In this document: piece by piece, positions 11,574 to 20,209 of the stretch | Layout: every line of letters begins with the position of its first letter | How positions within the stretch are numbered: position 1 is the first letter of the stretch | Assembly: GCA_964597445.1 (NCBI GenBank) | Contig: CAZQXO010000005.1 | Coordinates: 14,804-78,803, forward strand | DNA: 64,000 nt | From: UBA10649 sp964597445 | GTDB lineage: Bacteria; Actinomycetota; Actinomycetes; S36-B12 | Direction of reading: 5' to 3' | Program-made: the position numbers and the translations under genes | The notes under the pieces: generated by a model | Told to the model about the DNA's origin: nothing | The model's input: only the letters and a program-made list of their open reading frames with translations | Database searches by the model: none

Positions 11574-11579
11574 ATGTTA
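11574..11579 (-). promoter_or_regulatory. -10 box of glgP (TAACAT), probably leaderless
   Basis: TAACAT ends 6 bases before the glgP GTG and shares five bases with the operator at 11575-11588. Confidence 0.55.
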
Positions 11580-11588
11580 GCGCTTTCA
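11575..11588 (-). promoter_or_regulatory. LacI/GalR-family (cre-like) operator over the glgP promoter
   Basis: The minus strand reads TGAAAGCGCTAACA. It matches every position of the classic CcpA/LacI-family cre consensus TGWAARCGYTWNCA. Because it overlaps the glgP -10 box, bound repressor would block transcription. Which regulator binds is unknown; a carbohydrate-responsive LacI-family protein is the natural guess, and none is encoded in the window. Confidence 0.6.
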
Positions 11589-11630
11589 TGCCCGTGGGGA
11601 GGGCGTCCTCCGCCCGCGACTGCGTGATTC

Positions 11631-11647
11631 TTGCATCGCTGGCAAGT
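11631..11647. repeat. imperfect inverted repeat in the glgP-glgE divergent region
   Basis: CTTGC and GCAAG are 5-base arms separated by 7 bases, lying between the two divergent promoters. It may be a second operator, but arms this short could be chance. Confidence 0.3.
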
Positions 11648-11696
11648 TCTTTCACTCGCGCCTCAGGCGTCCCTCCTCAGGGCCCCTGGCCGTGAC

Positions 11697-11702
11697 TACG
11701 CT
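11697..11702 (+). promoter_or_regulatory. -10 box of glgE (TACGCT), probably leaderless
   Basis: TACGCT ends 7 bases before ATG 11710. It lies between the alternative GTG at 11692 and the ATG, and so supports the ATG. Confidence 0.5.
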
Positions 11703-11709
11703 GAGCGCC

Positions 11710-13701
<1,992 letters not shown>

Positions 13702-13735
13702 CCCCGATGCCGAGCCTCGACCCGGAGGAGCGACC

Positions 13736-15907
13736 ATGACGTCCCCTACCCCGGCATCGATCCTGGAACTGGATCGCCTCGTCGACGGCTGGCACCACGA
13801 CCCGCACTCGCTCCTGGGCCCCCACTCGGACGGCACGTCGGTGACCGTCCGAGTGCTGCGACCGGGTGCCGACTCCGTGACCGTGGTCACGGCTGATATG
13901 CGCCTCGATCTCGTCCATGAGCACCGTGGCGTCTGGGTCGCTGCGCTGCCCCAGGCGACCGTGCCCGAGTACGCCCTGGAGGTGACGTACGGAGACACCA
14001 TCGTGAGGGGCGATGACGCCTATCGGTTCCTGCCCACGCTCGGCGAGATGGACCTCCACCTCATCGGCGAGGGACGCCACGAGCAGCTCTGGCAGGTGCT
14101 CGGGGCGCACACGCGCCGGTTCCCCGGCGCCTCAGGCGACATCGAGGGCGTCTCGTTCGCCGTCTGGGCACCGAACGCCCAGGGAGTCCGGGTGATCGGT
14201 GACTTCAACTTCTGGGACGGCGTCGGACATCCGATGAGATCGCTGGGTGCCACCGGCGTGTGGGAGATCTTCGTTCCCGGACTCGGCGATGGGACGGTCT
14301 ACAAGTTCGCCATCCTCGGGAGGGACGGCATCTGGAGGGAGAAGGCCGACCCGATGGCGTTCGCCACCGAGGTGCCCCCCGCGACCGGATCCATCGTGTT
14401 CACGCCGCACTTCGCCTGGTCTGACGAGGACTGGCTCGTCCGTCGCGCCGCGACACCGCAGCACAAGCGGCCCATGTCGATCTACGAGGTGCACCTCGGA
14501 TCCTGGCGAGCCGGCCTCGACTACCGCCAGCTCGCCACGGAACTGACCGAGTACGTGACAGACGCGGGATTCACGCACGTCGAGTTCCTCCCCGTCGCCG
14601 AGCATCCCTACGGACCCTCGTGGGGCTACCAGGTCACGTCCTACTTCGCGCCGACCTCACGGTTCGGCTCGCCCGACGACCTTCGCTACCTCATCGACCA
14701 GCTGCATCGAGCCGGCGTCGGCGTCATCGTCGACTGGGTTCCGGCCCACTTCCCGAAGGATGAGTGGGCGCTTGCCCGCTTCGATGGAACGCCGCTCTAC
14801 GAGCACGCCGATCCGCGCCTCGGCGAGCATCCCGACTGGGGCACGTACGTCTTCGACTTCGGACGCACGGAGGTGCGGAACTTCCTCGTCGCCAACGCAC
14901 TGTTCTGGCTGGAGGAGTTCCACGTCGACGGACTCCGGGTCGATGCCGTGGCCTCCATGCTCTACCTCGACTATTCACGCAAGGACGGCGAGTGGCAGCC
15001 CAACGCATTCGGTGGCCGCGAGAACCTCGATGCTGTCGCGTTCCTGCAGGAGATGAACGCCACCGTCTACAAGCGCGTGCCCGGAGCCCTCACCATCGCA
15101 GAGGAGTCCACCGCCTGGCCCGGCGTCACACGGCCCACCTACATCGGTGGCCTCGGCTTCGCCTACAAGTGGAACATGGGCTGGATGCACGACAGCCTCG
15201 ACTACATCGCGCACGAGCCGATCCATCGGCAGTACCACCACAACGAGATGACCTTCTCGATGGTCTATGCCTACAGCGAGCACTTCATCCTGCCCATCTC
15301 CCACGACGAGGTGGTGCACGGGAAGGGCTCCCTCGTCGGGCGCATGCCCGGTGATCGCTGGCAGGAGCTCGCCAACCTCCGCGCCTACCTCGCCTTCATG
15401 TGGGGGCACCCGGGCAAGAAGCTGCTCTTCATGGGGTGCGAGTTCGCGCAGTCCGCGGAATGGTCGAGCGAGCGCAGCCTGGACTGGTGGCTGCTCCAGT
15501 TCGCTGAGCATGCGGGCATCCTCGCCGTGGTCACGGACCTCAATCGCCTCTATGTGCGCACGCCCGCACTGTGGCAGCGCGATGACGATCCCGGCGGCTT
15601 CGAGTGGATCGACGCGAACGACGCCGGCTCGAACACCTTCAGCTGGATCCGACGCGACGACGAGGGTGGACTGCTCGCCGTCATCGCCAACATGTCGCCT
15701 GTGCCCCGCGAGGACTATCGCATCGGGCTTCCGGAGGCGGGCCGGTGGACCGAGGTGCTCAACACGGACGCGGTCGCCTACGGAGGATCGGGGATCGGGA
15801 ACCTGGGGACGGTGACGGCAGGCGACGAGCCCTGGCACGGACGCCCGGCATCGGCGACCGTCATCCTCCCTCCTCTCGCGACGCTCTACCTGCGCCACGA
15901 TCCCTAG
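13736..15907 (+). CDS. glgB: 1,4-alpha-glucan branching enzyme GlgB
   Basis: A 723-residue GH13_9 enzyme that introduces alpha-1,6 branches. It has two N-terminal beta domains (about 1-210, CBM48), then the catalytic barrel. Motifs are FHVDGLRVDAVASMLY (nucleophile Asp), LTIAEESTAWPGV (acid Glu) and LPISHDEVVHGKGS. The frame is open far upstream inside glgE, but ATG 13736 is preceded by GGAGGAG at 13723-13729 and begins the similarity. It is probably cotranscribed with glgE. It converges with the thioredoxin-like gene, with 9 bases between stops. Confidence 0.96.
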   Translation: MTSPTPASILELDRLVDGWHHDPHSLLGPHSDGTSVTVRVLRPGADSVTVVTADMRLDLVHEHRGVWVAALPQATVPEYALEVTYGDTIVRGDDAYRFLPTLGEMDLHLIGEGRHEQLWQVLGAHTRRFPGASGDIEGVSFAVWAPNAQGVRVIGDFNFWDGVGHPMRSLGATGVWEIFVPGLGDGTVYKFAILGRDGIWREKADPMAFATEVPPATGSIVFTPHFAWSDEDWLVRRAATPQHKRPMSIYEVHLGSWRAGLDYRQLATELTEYVTDAGFTHVEFLPVAEHPYGPSWGYQVTSYFAPTSRFGSPDDLRYLIDQLHRAGVGVIVDWVPAHFPKDEWALARFDGTPLYEHADPRLGEHPDWGTYVFDFGRTEVRNFLVANALFWLEEFHVDGLRVDAVASMLYLDYSRKDGEWQPNAFGGRENLDAVAFLQEMNATVYKRVPGALTIAEESTAWPGVTRPTYIGGLGFAYKWNMGWMHDSLDYIAHEPIHRQYHHNEMTFSMVYAYSEHFILPISHDEVVHGKGSLVGRMPGDRWQELANLRAYLAFMWGHPGKKLLFMGCEFAQSAEWSSERSLDWWLLQFAEHAGILAVVTDLNRLYVRTPALWQRDDDPGGFEWIDANDAGSNTFSWIRRDDEGGLLAVIANMSPVPREDYRIGLPEAGRWTEVLNTDAVAYGGSGIGNLGTVTAGDEPWHGRPASATVILPPLATLYLRHDP

Positions 15908-15916
15908 CAGTCCCGG

Positions 15917-16807
15917 TCAGAACAGCGCGCTCGCCAGAGCCGAGCGCGCCCTCGTCACGGCAGGATCGTCGCCTGCGATCAGGAAGTACTCCAGGACGCG
16001 AGCACGGGCGGCCTCGCGCTCGTCGCCCGCCGACTCGCGCACGGCCGTGATGGCGAGCGAGAACGCCTGCTCCCAGTCCCCCGCGAGGGCGGCCTGATCG
16101 GCACGATCGAGCGGTGGGGCGGCGGCATCGACCTCACGACCGTCGGTCCGGGCGTAGAGGTCGACGATCGCTCGACCCGCCAGAGCGTCAGGGTCGGCCG
16201 GCGCCACGACGAGGACCGCCTCGTAAGCGGCCCGCGCGGCGGCCCAGTCACCCCGCTCGATCGCGTCGAAGGCCGCCTCGAATCGCGGATCGCCGGCGGG
16301 CTCCGCAGCGGCGTCGTCCTCGGGCTCGCCCTCGCCCGCGGTCAGGTGGCCCGTGATCCCCTGCTCCGCGGCCACCCGGAGCAGCTCCGCGAGGTACTGG
16401 CGGATCTGCGACTCGGGGAGCGCGCCCTGGAAGAGCGGGATCGGCTGTCCCTTGAGGACCGCGAAGACCGAGGGGATCGACTGGACCTGGAACGCGGCCG
16501 CGATCTGCTGCTCGGCATCGACGTCGACCTTCGCCAGCACCCACTGGCCTCCGGCCTCGGCCGCAAGACGCTCGAGGATGGGTGACAGCTGCGTGCACGG
16601 CCCACACCACGTGGCCCAGAGATCCAGCACCACCGGAACCGTCATCGACTGGTCGATCACCTGTTCCTGGAACGTGGCGGTGGTGACATCGACGACGACG
16701 CCGGGCGGCGCTGACGCCATGGCCGCGGCGGCCTTCTGCTGGTTGCTCCGGCTCGCGGCGAGGGCGCCGAGGTCGACAGCGCCCCGGGCATTGATCGAGG
16801 AGGCCAT
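15917..16807 (-). CDS. thioredoxin-domain co-chaperone, YbbN/CnoX-like
   Basis: A 296-residue protein with an N-terminal thioredoxin fold (about 36-145) carrying WCGPC (Cys68, Cys71), an acidic Glu/Asp/Ala-rich linker, and a helical TPR-like C-terminal half (about 170-296). This is the architecture of YbbN/CnoX, which protects unfolded proteins under oxidative stress and hands them to GroEL; unlike some YbbN proteins the redox pair here is intact. There is no signal peptide, so it should be cytoplasmic. The ATG at 16807 follows a CAGAAT box (16814-16819) by 6 bases. Confidence 0.85.
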   Translation of the reverse strand: MASSINARGAVDLGALAASRSNQQKAAAAMASAPPGVVVDVTTATFQEQVIDQSMTVPVVLDLWATWCGPCTQLSPILERLAAEAGGQWVLAKVDVDAEQQIAAAFQVQSIPSVFAVLKGQPIPLFQGALPESQIRQYLAELLRVAAEQGITGHLTAGEGEPEDDAAAEPAGDPRFEAAFDAIERGDWAAARAAYEAVLVVAPADPDALAGRAIVDLYARTDGREVDAAAPPLDRADQAALAGDWEQAFSLAITAVRESAGDEREAARARVLEYFLIAGDDPAVTRARSALASALF

Positions 16808-16813
16808 GACTCC

Positions 16814-16819
16814 ATTCTG
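16814..16819 (-). promoter_or_regulatory. -10 box of the ybbN-like gene (CAGAAT), probably leaderless
   Basis: CAGAAT ends 6 bases before ATG 16807. The intervening GGAGTC could be read as a ribosome binding site, so leaderless initiation is only likely. Confidence 0.4.
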
Positions 16820-16879
16820 GCGCACCTCCCCCACGACGGTCAGGTGGCGGGTCGTCGCGACGGACCGCCCCCGAGCATC

Positions 16880-16885
16880 CACAAT
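16880..16885 (+). promoter_or_regulatory. -10 box of the Rrf2-family gene (CACAAT), probably leaderless
   Basis: CACAAT ends 6 bases before GTG 16892. Confidence 0.45.
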
Positions 16886-16891
16886 GAGCGG

Positions 16892-17359
16892 GTGCACGTC
16901 TCCGCGAAGGCCGACTACGGCATGAGGGCGCTGATGGAACTCACCGTCACCCACAGCCAGGATCCGTCGCGCCTCGTCAAGGGCGAGGCGATCGCCGCAT
17001 CCCAGGGGATTCCCATGAAGTTCCTCGAGGGGATCCTCCGCCAGCTCCGCCAGGCCGGCATCGTGGCGAGCCAGCGGGGGGCCGATGGCGGCTACCGGCT
17101 GGATCGCGATCCCACCCAGGTCACCATCGCCGACGTCGTGCGCGCCCTCGATGGCCCCCTCGCAGCCGTGCGAGGCCAACGGCCCGAGGACCTCGACTAC
17201 GCGGGGTCAGCCGAGCACCTCCGCGAGGTGTGGGTGGCCGTGCGCGCGGCCATGCGCCACGTGCTGGAGCACCTCACTCTGGCGGATGTGGCCCGGGGCG
17301 CACTCCCGGCGGACGTCACGGCCCTCCTGGCCGAGCCGGGTGCGTGGCAGCGGCGGTGA
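16892..17359 (+). CDS. Rrf2-family transcriptional regulator without Fe-S cysteines
   Basis: A 155-residue protein with the Rrf2 winged-helix signature: SAKADYGMRALMEL at the start, IPMKFLEGILRQLRQAGIV as recognition region and RGADGGYRLDRDP as wing. It contains no cysteine at all, so it cannot hold the Fe-S cluster used by IscR, NsrR or RsrR, and it must sense something else or act constitutively. GTG 16892 is chosen because the similarity starts there and a CACAAT box precedes it. It is divergent from the thioredoxin-like gene (84 bases) and convergent with meaB; its target cannot be read from sequence. Confidence 0.85.
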   Translation: MHVSAKADYGMRALMELTVTHSQDPSRLVKGEAIAASQGIPMKFLEGILRQLRQAGIVASQRGADGGYRLDRDPTQVTIADVVRALDGPLAAVRGQRPEDLDYAGSAEHLREVWVAVRAAMRHVLEHLTLADVARGALPADVTALLAEPGAWQRR

Positions 17360-17390
17360 CCCTGGCCGCAATGCCACGACGGCGCCGCCT

Positions 17391-18344
17391 TCACGTCTCG
17401 CCCAGCAGCCTCTCCGCAGCACGGTGAACATCGAGGCGACCCGCGCGAACCTCCTCGACGACCGTGGCCATGGCCGCCGCTGACGCGAGACGGGTGCGCA
17501 CGAGGGACAGGGCTGCGTTCTCGATCTCCTGCCGGACTCGACGTTCGGCCCGACGATCACCCTCTCCGGAGCGCACCAGCCACCGTGCGTGCTCCTCCAG
17601 GGCCAGGACCACCTCGTCCATTCCGGCACCGGTCGTCGCGACGGTGCTGAGGACGGGAGGCTGCCATGCCGCATCCCCTCGGGAGCCGAGGGCGGCTGTC
17701 GCGCGCAGGTCACGGACCACGTCCTCCGCACCGGGGCGGTCGGCCTTGTTCACGACGAGCACATCGGCCACCTCCAGGATCCCGGCCTTGGCCGCCTGGA
17801 CTCCGTCGCCCATGCCCGGCGCCACCAGGACGACCGTGGTGTCGGACGCGGTGGCGACATCGATCTCGGACTGACCCACACCGACGGTCTCGAGGAGGAT
17901 CCAGTCGAAGCCCAGCGACCCCAGCAGCCGGATCACGCGGGACGTGGCGAGGGCCAGGCCCCCCAGATGCCCCCGCGCTGCCATCGAGCGGATGAAGACG
18001 TCCGCATCCGTCGACAGGTGCGCCATCCGGATGCGGTCACCGAGCAGCGCACCCCCGGAGAAGGGGGAGGAGGGGTCGACCGCCAGCACCGCCACGCGCT
18101 GCCCGCGGGAGCGAAGCGCCTCCACCAGGCGAGCCGTCGAGGTCGACTTCCCGGCGCCCGGAGGTCCGGTGATGCCGATCACCCGGGCGTGACCGGGCTC
18201 CTCGGCGCACCACCGAAGCAGGCCGGCGGCGTCCGGCGCATCATCCTCGACGATCGACACCAGTCGACCGACGTCGCGCATGCGACCCTCTCGAGCTCCC
18301 GCGAGGAGGTCGGCCACGTACGCGTTTACAGCAGGGCTCCTCAT
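17391..18344 (-). CDS. meaB: MeaB-type GTPase, chaperone of methylmalonyl-CoA mutase
   Basis: A 317-residue G3E-family GTPase. The P-loop GPPGAGKST lies near residue 60, VDPSSPFSGGALLGDRIRM and ETVGVGQSE follow, and NKADRPGAED gives base specificity. MeaB/ArgK proteins load and protect adenosylcobalamin in methylmalonyl-CoA mutase or related mutases. The gene is divergent from mce-ccr across 70 bases, so a mutase for methylmalonyl- or ethylmalonyl-CoA is expected elsewhere. No ribosome binding site precedes ATG 18344. A small palindrome, GTGAC-C-GTCAC, lies right upstream at 18345-18355. Confidence 0.93.
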   Translation of the reverse strand: MRSPAVNAYVADLLAGAREGRMRDVGRLVSIVEDDAPDAAGLLRWCAEEPGHARVIGITGPPGAGKSTSTARLVEALRSRGQRVAVLAVDPSSPFSGGALLGDRIRMAHLSTDADVFIRSMAARGHLGGLALATSRVIRLLGSLGFDWILLETVGVGQSEIDVATASDTTVVLVAPGMGDGVQAAKAGILEVADVLVVNKADRPGAEDVVRDLRATAALGSRGDAAWQPPVLSTVATTGAGMDEVVLALEEHARWLVRSGEGDRRAERRVRQEIENAALSLVRTRLASAAAMATVVEEVRAGRLDVHRAAERLLGET

Positions 18345-18402
18345 GTGACCGTCACCACGCTCCCGATCCCCATGAGCCTCTCCTCAGGATGCCGACGAGT
18401 GA

Positions 18403-18408
18403 CAACAT
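18403..18408 (+). promoter_or_regulatory. possible -10 box of mce-ccr (CAACAT)
   Basis: CAACAT ends 6 bases before ATG 18415. It departs from the TANNNT pattern, so it is weaker than the others. Confidence 0.3.
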
Positions 18409-18414
18409 AGCCTC

Positions 18415-18846
18415 ATGGAATCCCTGCTGACCCGCATCGATCACGTGGGCATCGCCGTCTCCGACCTCGATGCCGCGGTGGACTTCTATCGCCGGGCCTT
18501 CGGGCTGACCAAGGTCCATGAGGAGATCAACGAGGAGCAGGGAGTTCGCGAGGCCATGATGGCCGTGGGTGACTCCGGGTCCTGCATTCAGCTGCTGGCT
18601 CCCCTGACCCCCGAATCCACCATCGCGACGTTCCTCGATCGATCGGGCCCGGGAATCCAGCAGGTGGCCTACGGCGTCGATGATGTCGAGGCGACCGCCG
18701 AGGCACTGAGGTCCGCGGGGGTGCGTGTGCTCTACGACCGGGCGAAGCGTGGCACCGCCGGATCGCTCGTGAACTTCTGCCATCCGAAGGACTGCGGCGG
18801 GGTCCTGATCGAGCTCGTGCAGGCGGCTCCTGGCGGAGCGCACTGA
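18415..18846 (+). CDS. mce: methylmalonyl-CoA (ethylmalonyl-CoA) epimerase
   Basis: A 143-residue vicinal-oxygen-chelate protein (two beta-alpha-beta-beta-beta modules) that interconverts 2R and 2S methylmalonyl-CoA. Metal-ligand candidates are the His in RIDHVGIAVSD, the Gln in CIQLLAP and the Glu in GGVLIELVQ. The usual second His, in the HH pair ahead of IA(F/Y), is Gln here (GPGIQQVAYGV). The C-terminal signature RGTAGSLVNFCHPKDCGGVLIELV is otherwise typical but split by small changes. The stop overlaps the ccr start (TGATG), so the two are translationally coupled. Confidence 0.9.
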   Translation: MESLLTRIDHVGIAVSDLDAAVDFYRRAFGLTKVHEEINEEQGVREAMMAVGDSGSCIQLLAPLTPESTIATFLDRSGPGIQQVAYGVDDVEATAEALRSAGVRVLYDRAKRGTAGSLVNFCHPKDCGGVLIELVQAAPGGAH

Positions 18847-20180
18847 TGGACCGCATCCGCGAGGCGATCGTGGCGGGCGCCGGTGCAGGCGACCTGGCGA
18901 GCCTTCCCGTTCCGGACTCCTACCGGGCAGTGACACTGCACAAGGACGAGCAGGACATCTTCGCCGGGGTGCCCACGTGGGAGCGGGACCCGCGGCGCAC
19001 CCTGCACGTGGAGGACGTCGCCACCCCGGAGCTGGCGGCCGGCGAGGCCCTCATCGCGGTGATGGCGTCGAGCATCAACTACAACACCGTGTGGTCCAGC
19101 ATCTTCGATCCCGTCTCCACGTTCGGCTTCCTGGACAAGTACGGGCGCTCGCATCCGGACGCCAAGCGGCACGACCTGCCCTACCACGTGATCGGGTCGG
19201 ATGCGGCGGGCGTGGTGCTGCGCGTGGGGCCGGGTGTGAACGCGTGGAAGCCGGGCGACCATGTTGTCGCGCACTGCCTGAGCGTGGACCTGGAGTCCCC
19301 GATGGGGCACAACGACACGATGATGGACCCCGAGCAGCGGATCTGGGGCTTCGAGACCAACTTCGGTGGCCTGGCCGAACTGGCGATCGTGAAGTCGAAC
19401 CAGTTGCTGCCCAAGCCGGCCCACCTGACCTGGGAGGAGGCCGCGAGCCCGGGACTCGTGAACTCCACCGCGTACCGCCAACTCGTCTCGCGCAACGGCG
19501 CAGGGATGAAGCAGGGTGACGTCGTCCTCATCTGGGGCGCCTCCGGTGGTCTGGGCTCGTACGCGACCCAGTACGCCGTGAACGGCGGTGCGATACCCGT
19601 GTGCGTCGTGTCCTCACCCGAGAAGGCCGATCTGGCTCGGGCCATGGGCGCCGACCTCGTCATCGACCGAAGCGCCGAGGGGTACCAGTTCTGGAAGGAC
19701 GACCACACGCAGGACCCGAGGGAGTGGCAGCGGCTGGGCAAGCGGATCCGCGAGCTGACCGGTGGAGACGACGTCGACATCGTGTTCGAGCACCCGGGTC
19801 GCGAGACGTTCGGCGCGAGCGTCTACGTCACGCGCAAGGGCGGCACGATCGTGACCTGCGCATCCACCAGCGGGTTCATGCACGAGTACGACAACCGGTA
19901 CCTCTGGATGAACCTCAAGCGCATCGTCGGCAGCCACTTCGCCAACTACCGCGAGGCCTACGAGGCCAATCGCCTCATCGCCAAGGGCATGATCCACCCG
20001 ACCCTGTCCAAGACCTTCTCCCTCGACGAGGCCGGGCAGGCCGCCTACGAGGTGCACCGCAATGCCCACCAGGGCAAGGTCGGCGTGCTCGCTCTCTCGC
20101 CGGAGCCCGGACTCGGCGTCACCGATCACGAGATGCGGGCGCGACTCGAGCCCCAGATCACCCGGTTCCGCAGCGCCTGA
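18846..20180 (+). CDS. ccr: crotonyl-CoA carboxylase/reductase
   Basis: A 444-residue medium-chain dehydrogenase/reductase that reductively carboxylates crotonyl-CoA to ethylmalonyl-CoA with NADPH. Length and the insert around residues 275-300 fit CCR rather than simple quinone reductases. The four residues known to hold CO2 in Kitasatospora CCR (Asn81, Phe170, Glu171, His365) correspond to Asn80, Phe169, Glu170 and His364 here, all offset by exactly one. The nucleotide-binding motif is WGASGGLGSYA (about 230-240). Coupling to mce and proximity to meaB suggest the ethylmalonyl-CoA pathway of acetate assimilation or supply of branched extender units. Confidence 0.95.
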   Translation: MDRIREAIVAGAGAGDLASLPVPDSYRAVTLHKDEQDIFAGVPTWERDPRRTLHVEDVATPELAAGEALIAVMASSINYNTVWSSIFDPVSTFGFLDKYGRSHPDAKRHDLPYHVIGSDAAGVVLRVGPGVNAWKPGDHVVAHCLSVDLESPMGHNDTMMDPEQRIWGFETNFGGLAELAIVKSNQLLPKPAHLTWEEAASPGLVNSTAYRQLVSRNGAGMKQGDVVLIWGASGGLGSYATQYAVNGGAIPVCVVSSPEKADLARAMGADLVIDRSAEGYQFWKDDHTQDPREWQRLGKRIRELTGGDDVDIVFEHPGRETFGASVYVTRKGGTIVTCASTSGFMHEYDNRYLWMNLKRIVGSHFANYREAYEANRLIAKGMIHPTLSKTFSLDEAGQAAYEVHRNAHQGKVGVLALSPEPGLGVTDHEMRARLEPQITRFRSA

Positions 20181-20197
20181 GCCGCACGCCCACCGCC

Positions 20198-20203
20198 TAG
20201 CAT
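20198..20203 (+). promoter_or_regulatory. -10 box of the acyltransferase gene (TAGCAT), probably leaderless
   Basis: TAGCAT ends 6 bases before GTG 20210 and 3 bases before the alternative GTG 20207. Spacing favours the second GTG. Confidence 0.5.
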
Positions 20204-20209
20204 GAGGTG

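Noticed and set aside
9057..11627. 856-codon open frame on the plus strand opposite glgP
   Set aside because: It mirrors glgP, has no recognisable domain and a composition typical of antisense frames in GC-rich coding DNA. The same holds for the long plus frames opposite atpD (29316-30704) and atpA (31600-33312).
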